Assembly (NCBI RefSeq): GCF_900111245.1
Contig: NZ_FOGO01000004.1
Span: forward strand, 250,496-314,495
Direction of reading: 5' to 3'
From: Streptomyces qinglanensis
Lineage (GTDB): Bacteria; Actinomycetota; Actinomycetes; Streptomycetales; Streptomycetaceae
Length of the DNA: 64,000 bases
In this document: positions 1-8,519 of the stretch, piece after piece
How positions within the stretch are numbered: the first letter of the stretch is position 1
How the letters are laid out: each line of letters begins with the position of its first letter
The notes under the pieces: model-generated
The model's database searches: none
Seen by the model: the letters and a program-made list of their open reading frames with translations, nothing else
What the model was told of the DNA's origin: nothing
Program-made: the position numbers and the translations under genes

Positions 1-1
1 G

Positions 2-163
2 GCGGCACTGGATGCCGTGGACGTCGGTCCGTTCGGCAACACCGCCGAGGGCTCGGCCGATGCGGTGCTGGGCGCGGTCGCCGCACTGCTGCGCCGCTCG
101 CTGGAGGCCGGTGCGACCCGGGTCTCCCTGCAGGTGAACGTGATCGGGGAGGGCGAGGACTGA
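2..163 (+). CDS. C-terminal end of a thiamine-binding/YkoF-like protein (5' truncated)
   Basis: The window opens inside this gene; 53 codons and the TGA at 161-163 are visible. The tail contains VGPFGNTAEG and ends in an alternating strand that closes with VSLQVNVIGEGED. This resembles the last beta-alpha-beta unit of the small MTH1187/YkoF-type thiamine-binding proteins found beside purine genes in Streptomyces (family placement from memory). The stop shares one base with the next start (TGATG), so the two genes are translationally coupled. The start and most of the fold lie outside the window, so the function is tentative. Confidence 0.55.
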   Translation, partial: AALDAVDVGPFGNTAEGSADAVLGAVAALLRRSLEAGATRVSLQVNVIGEGED

Positions 164-549
164 TGGGGGAGGACGCGCGCGCCTCGGGGCATCCGTTCGT
201 CGTCGCGATCAAGCCGCTGGTGGACGCCATGGGCGGGGACATGGTCGCCCCGCAGGAGGCCCAGGGTGACGATGTGGTGCTCGCCTGGGAGGGCGAGGAC
301 GTGGTGGCCGTGCGGCTGCCGCATCTGTCGGACTCCCTCGACCACATCCTGGCGGAGCTGGAGAGGCGGCACGGGGTGCCGCTCGCGGAGCTGGACCGCA
401 AGACCAAGCAGTCGGTGGTGCGGATCCTGGAGACCCGGGGGGCCTTCTCGGTCCGGCACGGCGTCGAGACCGTCGCCGGTGCGCTGGGCGTCTCGCGCTT
501 CACCGTCTACAACTACCTCAACCGGGAGAACGGGCGCTCCACGAGTTGA
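163..549 (+). CDS. HTH protein with DauR-type C-terminal helix-turn-helix
   Basis: This 128-residue protein has a C-terminal helix-turn-helix (about residues 95-122; GALGVSRFTVYNYLN) like the DauR/YheO-type HTH. A preceding amphipathic helix includes DRKTKQSVVRILETRGAF. The N-terminal half is an unassigned alpha/beta stretch; the PAS domain of full YheO proteins is absent. The ATG overlaps the preceding stop by one base. A 194-bp gap with an operator-like palindrome separates it from the urate operon, so it may be a local regulator of that operon or may belong only to the upstream pair. DNA binding is well supported; its target is inference. Confidence 0.75.
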   Translation: MGEDARASGHPFVVAIKPLVDAMGGDMVAPQEAQGDDVVLAWEGEDVVAVRLPHLSDSLDHILAELERRHGVPLAELDRKTKQSVVRILETRGAFSVRHGVETVAGALGVSRFTVYNYLNRENGRSTS

Positions 550-664
550 GGTCTGCGCCCTCCGGGGCGGGGTGGGGGCTGCCTGACGGGGATGCGGGGC
601 CTCCGCCGGGCCGCCTGTGGAGCTTCCGTATGGCGGGTGCTGTTTTCCGGGATGCCGAAAAGCA

Positions 665-682
665 TTCAACAAAGTGTTGACG
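665..682. promoter_or_regulatory. Operator-like 18-bp palindrome, copy 1 of 3
   Basis: TTCAACAAAGTGTTGACG; the core TCAACA-AAG-TGTTGA is a perfect inverted repeat. It matches the copies at 11077-11094 (aceB) and 15598-15615 (allB) in the pattern TTCAA[C/G]A-N4-GTTGA[A/C]G. Its right end forms the likely -35 hexamer of the urate operon, a position typical of a repressor. The AllR-like IclR protein encoded in this window is the natural candidate; the identity of the regulator is inference. Confidence 0.7.
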
Positions 683-706
683 TGGTGTGGCCTGAGGACT
701 TAGCTA
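677..706 (+). promoter_or_regulatory. Probable promoter of the urate operon
   Basis: A -35-like TTGACG (677-682), an 18-bp spacer and a -10-like TAGCTA (701-706) match the vegetative actinobacterial consensus fairly well. The -35 is embedded in the right arm of the palindrome at 665-682, so binding there should occlude RNA polymerase. Confidence 0.5.
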
Positions 707-743
707 TTCCCAGCCCGAACAGCACCACGGCCACGGAGGTCCC

Positions 744-1262
744 GTGACTTCGCGCTCGACGCCAGGTCTCACCTGGTTCAACTCCGCAGCGGACGCCGAG
801 GCGCGCGCCGCGCTCCACGAGATGTGCGCTGCCTGGAGCTGGGGGAGCGCGCTGCTCGCCCGACGTCCGTACGACACCGTCGAAGCCCTCTTCGCCGCGA
901 GTGACGAGGCCACCGAGGCCCTCACGGACGGCGGGCTGGCCGAGGCCATGGCCGGGCACCCGCCCATCGGCCGCCCGAAGCCCGGCGACCCCACCTCCTC
1001 CCGCGAGCAGCGGGGGATGGCGGGCGCCTCCGAGGAGCTGAAGGCCGAGATGCTCGAACTGAACCTGGCATACCAGGACAAATTCGGGCACGTGTTTCTC
1101 ATCTGCGCCACCGGCAGGAGTGCCGAGGAGATGAGGGACGCCGTTCGTCACCGGATCGACAACACTCCGCAACAGGAGCGGGAGATCGTGCGGCGGGAGC
1201 TGGCGAAGATCAACCGCCTCCGGCTCACCCGTCTCGCGGAGGAAGGAGCCCCCACGGCATGA
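744..1262 (+). CDS. 2-oxo-4-hydroxy-4-carboxy-5-ureidoimidazoline (OHCU) decarboxylase
   Basis: Third step of urate breakdown: decarboxylates OHCU stereospecifically to S-allantoin in the cytosol. The 172-residue all-helical protein has the family catalytic motif GHPPIG with His72, and the distal ELNLAYQDKFGHVFLIC signature around residues 115-135. The GTG start at 744 is set by GGAGG at 735-739. The gene leads the operon; its stop overlaps the HIU hydrolase start by ATGA, fitting enzymes that hand over unstable intermediates. The length is normal for the family (about 165-175). Confidence 0.93.
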   Translation: MTSRSTPGLTWFNSAADAEARAALHEMCAAWSWGSALLARRPYDTVEALFAASDEATEALTDGGLAEAMAGHPPIGRPKPGDPTSSREQRGMAGASEELKAEMLELNLAYQDKFGHVFLICATGRSAEEMRDAVRHRIDNTPQQEREIVRRELAKINRLRLTRLAEEGAPTA

Positions 1263-1714
1263 GCGACGCGACGAGCACGTCGGTGTCCACCCACATCCTG
1301 GACACCAGCCGCGGCCGCCCGGCCGCCGGGGTCGGGGTACGGCTGTCCGTACGCCAGGGCGACGAGCAGGCCGGATGGGTCGCGCACGGGGCGTCGAGGA
1401 CCGACGCCGACGGGCGCTGCAAGGACTTTCCGGCGCTGCCGGAAGGCACCACCCACGTCCGGTTGTGGTTCGAGACGGAGCCGTACTTCTGCGGCGGGTC
1501 CGACTCGGACCGACTGGAGGTGGCAGAGCACAGTTCGAATCCGCGCAGCCAGCGCGAAGCCGCGGAACAGCAGGACGCCCCCCGCGTAAGGGACAGCGCG
1601 CCAGGCAGCTTCTTCCCCGAGGTGACCATCGTCTTCGCGGTGCACCCGGGGGAGCACTACCACGTGCCGCTGCTGCTCAACCCGTTCGGCTACTCCGTGT
1701 ACCGAGGGAGCTGA
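1259..1714 (+). CDS. uraH: 5-hydroxyisourate hydrolase (transthyretin-like)
   Basis: Hydrolyses 5-hydroxyisourate, the uricase product, to OHCU. The transthyretin-like fold is shown by STHILDTSRGRPA at the N-terminus (His12), SRTDADGR (Arg47), EHYHVPLLLNP (His133/His135), and the C-terminal YRGS tetrapeptide that marks the enzyme against true transthyretin. At 151 residues it is longer than the usual 110-120: a hydrophilic insert of about 30 residues (roughly 80-115, rich in Glu, Gln and Arg) lies between FETEPYF and FFPEVTIVF. The start overlaps the previous stop, and the uricase gene begins 4 bp downstream. Confidence 0.94.
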   Translation: MSDATSTSVSTHILDTSRGRPAAGVGVRLSVRQGDEQAGWVAHGASRTDADGRCKDFPALPEGTTHVRLWFETEPYFCGGSDSDRLEVAEHSSNPRSQREAAEQQDAPRVRDSAPGSFFPEVTIVFAVHPGEHYHVPLLLNPFGYSVYRGS

Positions 1715-1718
1715 CACC

Positions 1719-2654
1719 ATGCCCACGATTCTCGGCCAGAACCAGTACGGCAAGGCAGAGAACCGCGTCGTCAAGATCACGCGGGACGGCGACACCCACC
1801 ACATCAAGGACCTCAACGTCTCGGTCGCCCTGAGCGGCGATCTGGACGACGTCCACTACTCCGGCTCCAACGCCCATGTGCTGCCGACCGACACCACCAA
1901 GAACACCGTGTTCGCCAAGGCGAAGGAGCACGGGATCGAGTCGGCCGAGGCGTACGGCGTCCTGCTGGCCCGGCACTTCGTGGAGAGCTGCGAGCCGATC
2001 AGCAGGGCACGCATCCGCATCGAGCAGTACGACTGGGAGCGCATCGAGACCTCCGACGCCAACTCGAAGTTCATCGGCGCCGACGAGGTCAAGCACTCCT
2101 TCGTACGCAAGGGCCAGGAGATACGCACGGCCCAGATCACCTTCGACGGCGAGCGCGTCGAGGTGCTGTCGGGCCTGAAGGAGCTGACCGTCCTCAACTC
2201 CACCAACTCGGAGTTCTGGGGCTACATCAAGGACCGGTACACCACGCTCAAGGAGGACTACGACCGCATCCTCGCCACCGAGGTGGCCGCCGTGTGGCGG
2301 CACAACTGGACCGGCGCGGCGGGGGAGCGGACGCCCAACTGGGACAAGTCCTACGCGCAGACCAAGCGGCACATGCTGCAGGCGTTCGCCGAGACCTACT
2401 CGCTCTCGCTCCAGCAGACCCTCTACCAGATGGGTTCGCGCGTCATCAACAGCCGGCCCGAGGTCGACGAGATCCGCTTCTCGATGCCGAACAAGCACCA
2501 CTTCAAGGTGGACCTGTCGCCGTTCGACATCAAGAACGAGGCGGCCGACGGGGCCGTCTACTACGCGGCGGACCGGCCGTACGGCCTGATCGAGGCCACG
2601 GTCCTGCGGGACGGGGTCACTCCCCGCATCCCGGTGGACATGACCAACCTCTGA
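1719..2654 (+). CDS. Urate oxidase (cofactor-free uricase)
   Basis: Oxidises urate with O2 to 5-hydroxyisourate and H2O2 without a metal or flavin. The 311-residue protein has the tandem tunnelling-fold layout. Visible active-site elements are Lys12 in QNQYGK, Thr57-Asp58 in HVLPTDTTKNTVF, and the late NKHHFKVDL segment. Length and motifs are normal for bacterial uricase. It is the last gene of the tight OHCU decarboxylase-HIU hydrolase-uricase set and is followed at 2664-2705 by a strong hairpin, so downstream expression is probably reduced. Confidence 0.96.
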   Translation: MPTILGQNQYGKAENRVVKITRDGDTHHIKDLNVSVALSGDLDDVHYSGSNAHVLPTDTTKNTVFAKAKEHGIESAEAYGVLLARHFVESCEPISRARIRIEQYDWERIETSDANSKFIGADEVKHSFVRKGQEIRTAQITFDGERVEVLSGLKELTVLNSTNSEFWGYIKDRYTTLKEDYDRILATEVAAVWRHNWTGAAGERTPNWDKSYAQTKRHMLQAFAETYSLSLQQTLYQMGSRVINSRPEVDEIRFSMPNKHHFKVDLSPFDIKNEAADGAVYYAADRPYGLIEATVLRDGVTPRIPVDMTNL

Positions 2655-2663
2655 TCTTCCTCA

Positions 2664-2705
2664 CCCTGCCCCGCCCTTCCTGGAACCGGGCGGGGCGGGG
2701 CAGGG
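2664..2705 (+). terminator. Hairpin after uricase
   Basis: Perfect 13-bp inverted repeat (2664-2676 with 2693-2705) around a 16-nt loop, entirely G/C apart from one pair. There is no U-tract, as is usual in Streptomyces terminators. It lies between uricase and the deaminase gene and could also act as an attenuating or mRNA-stabilising stem inside one long transcript. Confidence 0.65.
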
Positions 2706-2729
2706 ACCGATCCCAAGCGAGGACCCCCC

Positions 2730-4136
2730 ATGGCCGACACCGGACCACAACAGCCACCACCCAGCGGGCGCGTCGTCATCGAGAAGTGCGCGATCGCGAC
2801 CGTCGACGCCGAGGACACCGAATACGCGAGCGGCCATCTCGTCGTCAACGGCAACCGGATCGAGTCCCTCGGCCCGGGAGAGGCGCCCGAGGGCCTGACG
2901 GACGTCACCCGCCGCATCGACGGCACGGGCCACCTCCTCACCCCGGGTCTGATCAACACCCACCATCACTTCTACCAGTGGCTCACCCGCGGTCTGGCCC
3001 AGGACTGCAACCTCTTCGACTGGCTCGTCACGCTCTATCCGGTCTGGGCGCGCATCGACGAGGAGATGGTGCACGCCGCGGCCCGCGGCTCCCTCGGCAT
3101 GATGGCCCGCGGCGGTGTCACCACCGCGATGGACCACCACTACGTCTTCCCGCGCGGCGCCGGCGACCTGCTGGGCGCCGAGATCCGCGCCGCCGGCGAG
3201 CTCGGCGTCCGCTTCACCGCGGCACGGGGCTCGATGGACCGCGGCGAGTCGGACGGCGGCCTGCCCCCGGACTTCGCCGTGGAGACCCTGGAGGGTGCGC
3301 TCGCGGAGACCGAGAAGGCCGTCGACGCACACCACGACGCCTCCTTCGGCTCGATGCGGCACGTCGCCGTCGCGCCCTGCTCTCCCTTCTCCGTCTCCAC
3401 CGAACTGATGCGGCAGGGCGCGGAGCTGGCCCGCCGCAAGGGCGTGCGGCTGCACACCCACGGCTCGGAGACGGCGGAGGAGGAGACGTTCTGCCACGAA
3501 CTCTTCGGCATGGGCCCGACCGACTACTTCGAGTCGGTCGGCTGGCTGGGCGAGGACGTGTGGATGGCCCACTGCGTCCATATGACCGACGCGGACATCG
3601 CCGCCTTCGCCCGCACCGGGACGGGCGCGGCGCACTGCCCCTCGTCCAACGCGCGGCTCGGCGCGGGGATCGCCCGGGTCCCGGACATGCTGGACGCGGG
3701 CGTCCCGGTCGGACTCGGCGTGGACGGTACGGCCTCCAACGAGTCGGGTGAGCTGCACACCGAACTGCGCAACGCGCTGCTGATCAACCGGCTCGGTCCG
3801 CGCAGGCAGGACGCGCTGACCGTGCGCGCGGCCCTGCGGCTGGGCACCCACGGCGGCGCCCGAGTGCTCGGCCGCGCCCAGGAGACCGGCTCGCTGGAGG
3901 CCGGGAAGCTGGCCGACCTGGTGCTGTGGAAGCTCGACGGCATCGGGCACTCCTCCATCGCCGACCCGGTCGCCGCCCTCGTCCTGGGCGCGGCGGCCCC
4001 GGTCACCCTCTCCCTCGTCAACGGCCGGCCGGTGGTCGAGGACGGGCACCTCGTCCGGGCCGACGAGGAGGAGATCGCCGGCACCGCTCGGGACGAGGCA
4101 CGGCGCCTCGCCCGGATCGCGGCCGACGCGGGCTGA
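2730..4136 (+). CDS. 8-oxoguanine deaminase-type amidohydrolase
   Basis: Cytosolic metal-dependent amidohydrolase of the ATZ/TRZ-like group, 468 residues. Context points to 8-oxoguanine deaminase, which makes urate and would feed the operon just upstream. Metal-site motifs visible are INTHHHFYQ (about residue 77), HTHGSE, HCVHM and VDGTASNES with the catalytic Asp. The long DNLFDW-like loop typical of hydroxyatrazine/8-oxoguanine deaminases appears as CNLFDWL. Substrate choice between 8-oxoguanine and related aminopurines or triazines cannot be settled from sequence. It starts 75 bp after uricase, beyond a hairpin. Confidence 0.85.
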   Translation: MADTGPQQPPPSGRVVIEKCAIATVDAEDTEYASGHLVVNGNRIESLGPGEAPEGLTDVTRRIDGTGHLLTPGLINTHHHFYQWLTRGLAQDCNLFDWLVTLYPVWARIDEEMVHAAARGSLGMMARGGVTTAMDHHYVFPRGAGDLLGAEIRAAGELGVRFTAARGSMDRGESDGGLPPDFAVETLEGALAETEKAVDAHHDASFGSMRHVAVAPCSPFSVSTELMRQGAELARRKGVRLHTHGSETAEEETFCHELFGMGPTDYFESVGWLGEDVWMAHCVHMTDADIAAFARTGTGAAHCPSSNARLGAGIARVPDMLDAGVPVGLGVDGTASNESGELHTELRNALLINRLGPRRQDALTVRAALRLGTHGGARVLGRAQETGSLEAGKLADLVLWKLDGIGHSSIADPVAALVLGAAAPVTLSLVNGRPVVEDGHLVRADEEEIAGTARDEARRLARIAADAG

Positions 4137-4184
4137 CGCTCCCGCCACGAGGCCGGAGCGCCGCTCCGGTACCACCCCACAGAC

Positions 4185-4214
4185 ACCGGCCGGGAGGGAC
4201 GGCTCCCGGCCGGT
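4185..4214 (+). terminator. Hairpin after the deaminase gene
   Basis: Perfect 12-bp stem (4185-4196 with 4203-4214) and a 6-nt loop, about 50 bp after the deaminase stop. A smaller perfect 8-bp stem (4153-4160/4162-4169) precedes it. Together they probably end the urate transcript before the permease. Confidence 0.7.
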
Positions 4215-4356
4215 TCGACCCCCATCCGGACTCCTGTCATGTTCCGGACACCAACGGGCGCACCAGTAGGACATCGCACCGACAGCACCACCTTGCACAG
4301 CGCAACACCTCCGGAAAACGAGTGCCACACGGCGCAGACAGCGACAGGAGGACCCC

Positions 4357-5844
4357 GTGGCCAAGACGCCCAGGTTCACCAGGCAAGGAAAGACGGCGGA
4401 CGGCAGTGGGGACGAACCGGGCCGCGGCTCGCGCGACCCCGATCAGCAGCGGCTTGCGGCGCAGGAGAAGCACCCGGTCGACCAGGGCATGCCGCCGGTG
4501 AAGCTGTTCACCACCGGCCTGCAGCATGTGGCCGCCATGTACGCGGGAGTGGTGGCGCCGCCGCTCGTCATCGGCGCGGCAGTGGGCCTCTCGCCGTCCG
4601 AACTGACGTTCCTCACCGGTGCCAGCCTCTTCATGGCCGGCATCGCCACCCTGCTGCAGACGCTCGGCTTCTGGAAGGTCGGCGCGCGGCTGCCGTTCGT
4701 CAACGGCGTCACCTTCGCCACCGTGGCGCCCATGCTGGCCATCAACAAGTCCGAAGGCCCTGCCGACGCGCTGCCGGTCATCTTCGGCGCGACGATGGTC
4801 GCCGCCGCGCTCGGCTTCGTCATCGCCCCGTTCTTCAGCAAGCTCGTCCGCTTCTTCCCGCCGGTGGTCACCGGCAGCGTCATCACCCTCATCGGCGTCT
4901 CGCTGATGCCCGTCGCCTTCAACTGGGCCCAGGGCGGCAACGCGAAGGATCCCGACTACGGCGGCTTCGACAACATCGGCATGGCGGGCGCCACCCTGCT
5001 GATCGTGCTGCTGCTGCGCCGGTTCACCTCCGGCTTCCTCAAGCAGATAGCCGTGCTGATCGGTCTCGTCGTCGGCACCCTGGCCGCGATACCGGTCGGC
5101 ATCACGGACTTCACCGCGGTCGAGCAGGCCGATCTGGTCGGCTTCCCCACCCCCTTCCACTTCGGCGCCCCGCAGTTCGCACTCGCCGCGATCATCTCCA
5201 TGTGCGTGGTCATGCTGGTCTCGATGACCGAGTCCACCGCTGACATGCTGGCCCTGGGCGAGGTCGTGGACCGCCCCTCCGGGGAGAAGACCATCGCGGC
5301 CGGACTCCGCGCCGACACGCTCGGCTCCTTCGTCAGCCCCTTCTTCAACGGCTTCCTGTGCAGCGCTTTCGCACAGAACATCGGCCTCGTGGCGATGACC
5401 CGCATCCGCAGCCGCTTCGTGGTCGCCACCGGGGGCGGCATCCTCATCGTCATGGGTCTCTGCCCGCTCGCCGCGGGGCTGATCGCGGCCGTGCCGCAGC
5501 CGGTGCTGGGCGGCGCGGGTGTCGTGCTGTTCGGCTCCGTGGCCGCCAGCGGCATCCAGACCCTGCTCAAGGCGGATCTCGGCAAGGACAACAACGTGCT
5601 GATCGTGGGTACGGCGCTGGCCGTCGGCATCATCCCGATCGCGGCGCCGGACTTCTACCACGCGTTCCCCGAGGGCGCGAAGATCATCCTCGACTCCGGC
5701 ATCTCGACCGGCTGCGTCACCGCCGTCGTCCTCAACCTGGTCTTCAACCACCTCGGTCGCTCCCGCCGCGACGACGAAGTGGTGGCCCACCCCATGGAAC
5801 CCGGCGAGGGCATCCCGCACCCGCGGGAGGGCGCCCCCGCATAA
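4357..5844 (+). CDS. NCS2-family purine/uric acid permease
   Basis: Integral membrane nucleobase:cation symporter-2 (UraA/PbuX type), 495 residues. The first 45 residues are a hydrophilic, charged cytosolic lead. About 12-14 hydrophobic segments follow from LFTTGLQHVAAMYAGVVAPP; that opening is a hallmark of the family. Further family features are LPFVNGVTFATVAPM and the SMTESTADMLALG segment in the substrate region. Xanthine or urate is the likely cargo, given the adjoining urate genes. The GTG start is preceded by an AGGAGG-like sequence. It has its own 220-bp upstream gap with a terminator, so it probably uses its own promoter. Confidence 0.9.
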   Translation: MAKTPRFTRQGKTADGSGDEPGRGSRDPDQQRLAAQEKHPVDQGMPPVKLFTTGLQHVAAMYAGVVAPPLVIGAAVGLSPSELTFLTGASLFMAGIATLLQTLGFWKVGARLPFVNGVTFATVAPMLAINKSEGPADALPVIFGATMVAAALGFVIAPFFSKLVRFFPPVVTGSVITLIGVSLMPVAFNWAQGGNAKDPDYGGFDNIGMAGATLLIVLLLRRFTSGFLKQIAVLIGLVVGTLAAIPVGITDFTAVEQADLVGFPTPFHFGAPQFALAAIISMCVVMLVSMTESTADMLALGEVVDRPSGEKTIAAGLRADTLGSFVSPFFNGFLCSAFAQNIGLVAMTRIRSRFVVATGGGILIVMGLCPLAAGLIAAVPQPVLGGAGVVLFGSVAASGIQTLLKADLGKDNNVLIVGTALAVGIIPIAAPDFYHAFPEGAKIILDSGISTGCVTAVVLNLVFNHLGRSRRDDEVVAHPMEPGEGIPHPREGAPA

Positions 5845-5882
5845 CCCCCTCGCGCGCAGAGGCGCAGGAACGCGGAGACACA

Positions 5883-5930
5883 GGCAGTGCGGCGGCGCAC
5901 CACCGGCCGGTGGTGCGCCGCCGCACTGCC
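5883..5930. terminator. Perfect 48-bp palindrome, bidirectional terminator
   Basis: Bases 5883-5906 are exactly the reverse complement of 5907-5930 with no loop bases. It sits between the convergent permease (stop 5844) and HTH regulator (stop 5957), as expected for a shared bidirectional terminator. Confidence 0.85.
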
Positions 5931-5956
5931 GTGACGGGCCGCCCCCACCGCTGGGG

Positions 5957-6652
5957 TCAGCCCTCCATGGCCTGCCAGAAGCGGGCGAGGATCTCGTCCA
6001 TGAAGGCCCGGCCCGCGTCCCGGGACGACGCCGAGGCGGGCTGTCCCCAGCCGAGGGAGGCGGCGGTCGTGGAGTGGTACGCCGCGTGCAGCGCCCGCAG
6101 CCCGTCCGCGACGTACTCGCGCGGCAGCGGCACCAGCGCACAGACCGGATCCGTGTACGCCTGCCACCGGGTCGCCGCGGCCTTCCGCAGCAGGCGCGCC
6201 AGTTCCTCGTCGCGCCCGGTGAACTCGATCAGCGCGGGCACCGGCAGCCGCAGCACCGCGCCCAGCGCCTCGGCCTGCCGGGCGTTCCCCGGCCAGCGGC
6301 CGGATTCCTCGACGGCGGCGTAGTTCTCGGGGGACATGCCGATCTCCCGCGCGACGTCGGTCAGCGAGACGCCCCGCGCCAGCCGGTACTCGCGCAGTGT
6401 GCCGGGGCTGCCCATCAGATCGGCTGCCGAGCACCACAGCGCGCCCGCGAGTGCGGCCAGATGCCGCTCGTCGGGCGCCGCCGCTCCCGTCTCCCACGCC
6501 GCGACCGTTCGGGCGTCGGCCCCGGTGCCGTAGGCGGCACGCATCCCGTACGCGACATCCTCCGCGGAGAGCCCCAACCCCTCGCGCAGCCGCCGTGCGG
6601 CCGCGCCGTCGAACGAACTTCCTGCCTGCCCCCGTGACGTGCCGTAGTGCAT
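5957..6652 (-). CDS. XRE-family regulator with two tandem HTH domains
   Basis: 231 residues. HTH domain 1 (about 16-80) has LREGLGLSAEDVAYGMRAAYG and TVAAWETG; domain 2 (about 85-145) has LREYRLARGVSLTDVAREIGM and YAAVEESGR. The C-terminal 85 residues are helical with no recognised sensor. It is divergent from the YfcC-type carrier, with starts 266 bp apart, and could regulate it. Two XRE domains in one chain are uncommon but known in Streptomyces. No ligand can be named. Confidence 0.8.
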   Translation of the reverse strand: MHYGTSRGQAGSSFDGAAARRLREGLGLSAEDVAYGMRAAYGTGADARTVAAWETGAAAPDERHLAALAGALWCSAADLMGSPGTLREYRLARGVSLTDVAREIGMSPENYAAVEESGRWPGNARQAEALGAVLRLPVPALIEFTGRDEELARLLRKAAATRWQAYTDPVCALVPLPREYVADGLRALHAAYHSTTAASLGWGQPASASSRDAGRAFMDEILARFWQAMEG

Positions 6653-6918
6653 CCGCTCACCGTACGGAGCCGGATCCGCGGCTGCCTACAGTGCGTTCAC
6701 CCGAAGCCCGGACTCGTAGAAACCTCCACCGATGTGGGCGTATACGCCGAGCGGAAGGCATCGGAGCCCGCGTGGCGGTCCCGTTCCCAGGAGCGCGCCG
6801 CCCTGCCGGCTTCCGGGGACACCGGTGGCGATGTCCTGCCCGTGCTGCCCCTGTTCTCCGTCTTGTGCCCGTTATGCTGCGGTTTGCTCGACAGGTGACC
6901 CAGGAAGGGGCGCACGGC

Positions 6919-8445
6919 ATGCGGACGGAGGCCGAGCCGCACGAGGAGGCTGAACCGCAGCGCGGTTTCACCTTCCCGAGCGCGCTCACCGTGCTCGCAC
7001 TCGTCACCCTGCTGGTCTGGGCGGTGGCGTTCTTCGTCCCCTCCGGCAGCTACGACCGCGACGCCGACGGTGCGCCCGTGCAGGGGACCTATCACCGCGA
7101 GCCGTCCGGACTCGGCCTCGCGGACCGGTTCACCGATCTCTTCCTCTCGCCGGTCAACGGCCTCTATGGGGTGCGGGACACCAGGACCGGGCGGATCGGC
7201 CCCGACCTCACCGGGGAACTCTTCGGCGCCGCCGGGGTGTTCTTCTTCGTCCTGACCATCGGCGCCTTCATCACCGTCGTCTTCGCAACCGGTGCCATGG
7301 ACCGCGGGATCGGCCGTCTCGCCCACCGGCTGCGGGACCGGGGCGTACTGCTGATCGTCGGCGTGATGCTGGTCTTCTCGCTGCTGGGCACCGTGGAGGG
7401 GTTCGCCGAGGAGACGCTGGGGTTCTACGGACTCGTCGTCCCGCTGATGCTCGCACTGGGCTACGACCGGATGGTGGCGATCGGCACCATCGTGCTGGGC
7501 GCCGGGATCGGCGTGCTGTGCTCGACCGTCAATCCCTTCGCCACAGGCGTGGCCTCCTCGGCCGCGGACGTCTCCCTCGGTGACGGCATCGCACTGCGGG
7601 CGCTGATGTGGGTGGTGCTGACCGCGGTCACCGTCGGCTACGTCGTCCGGTACGCGCGCCGGGTGCGGGACCACCCCGAGCGCTCCCTCTCCGGCTACCG
7701 GCCCGGCGACCGGGAGCAGGCCGCGGTGCGCGAGGACGCGGCCGAGCCGCCGCCGCTCACCGGGCTGCACGTCCTCGTCCTGGTGACCGTCGCGCTGGTC
7801 TTCGCCTTCATGATCTTCTCGGTGATCCCCTGGTCCGGCGCGCTCACCGGGGACGCTGAGGCCGCTCCCTACGGATGGGAACTGGGCTGGTCCTTCCCGC
7901 GGTTGGCCGCACTGTTCCTCTGTGCGGCGATCCTGGTGGGAGTGCTGACACGGATGGGGGAGCAGCGGTTCACCAGCACCTTCGTCCGCGGCGTGGGCGA
8001 GTTCGTCCCGCCGGCCCTGGTGATCGTGCTGGCCCGCGGGGTGACGGCGATCATGAACAACGCCAAGATCACCGATACTCTGCTGCACTCCATCGAGGGA
8101 GCGGTCACCGGGGTGCCCTCGGCGCTCTTCACCGTCATGATCTACGTCGTCAATCTGCCCCTCGCCTTCCTCATCCCCTCCACCTCCGGCCACGCCACCC
8201 TGGCCATGCCGGTCCTGGCACCCCTCGCCGACTTCGCCGGGGTCTCCCGCGCGGTCGTCGTCACCGCCTGGCAGGCGGCCAGCGGCTGGATGAATCTGTG
8301 GGTCCCGACCTCCGCCGTCATCATGGGCGGGATCTCGCTCGCCAAGGTCGGCTACGACCGGTACCTGCGCTTCGCGCTCCCGCTGCTCGGTCTGCTGGCC
8401 CTGCTGATCACGGGTTTTCTGGCGCTGGGCGCGGTGCTCACGTAG
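6919..8445 (+). CDS. YfcC-family membrane carrier
   Basis: 508-residue polytopic protein of the YfcC group (ion transporter superfamily, related to DcuC and arginine/ornithine exchangers). It opens with the typical FTFPSALTVLALVTLLVWAV...VPSGSY pattern, followed by about 12 hydrophobic segments. A hydrophilic middle loop lies near residues 250-285, and conserved NNAKI and PSTSGHATLAMPVL segments appear late. The substrate is probably a carboxylate or amino acid, but the sequence does not say which. The ATG at 6919 was chosen for AGGAAGGGG at 6902-6910 and the family-typical N-terminus. Confidence 0.8.
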   Translation: MRTEAEPHEEAEPQRGFTFPSALTVLALVTLLVWAVAFFVPSGSYDRDADGAPVQGTYHREPSGLGLADRFTDLFLSPVNGLYGVRDTRTGRIGPDLTGELFGAAGVFFFVLTIGAFITVVFATGAMDRGIGRLAHRLRDRGVLLIVGVMLVFSLLGTVEGFAEETLGFYGLVVPLMLALGYDRMVAIGTIVLGAGIGVLCSTVNPFATGVASSAADVSLGDGIALRALMWVVLTAVTVGYVVRYARRVRDHPERSLSGYRPGDREQAAVREDAAEPPPLTGLHVLVLVTVALVFAFMIFSVIPWSGALTGDAEAAPYGWELGWSFPRLAALFLCAAILVGVLTRMGEQRFTSTFVRGVGEFVPPALVIVLARGVTAIMNNAKITDTLLHSIEGAVTGVPSALFTVMIYVVNLPLAFLIPSTSGHATLAMPVLAPLADFAGVSRAVVVTAWQAASGWMNLWVPTSAVIMGGISLAKVGYDRYLRFALPLLGLLALLITGFLALGAVLT

Positions 8446-8519
8446 CGGGCCGAGGTTTGCGCCGCCCGAGGATGGGCAGCGGAAACCGGATGACTACGGG
8501 GACGCGCGAAGGGGGACTC

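Larger units (their letters stand above)
550..743. other. Intergenic control region upstream of the urate operon
   Basis: No gene is visible. The region holds an 18-bp palindrome (665-682) fused to a -35-like hexamer, a -10-like hexamer at 701-706, and a Shine-Dalgarno GGAGG at 735-739 before the GTG at 744. The predicted transcription start is near 713, giving a leader of about 30 nt. Confidence 0.6.

Noticed and set aside
4293..4305. TTGC-N5-GCAA palindrome upstream of the purine permease
   Set aside because: Only 4-bp arms; expected by chance and unlike the three shared operators.
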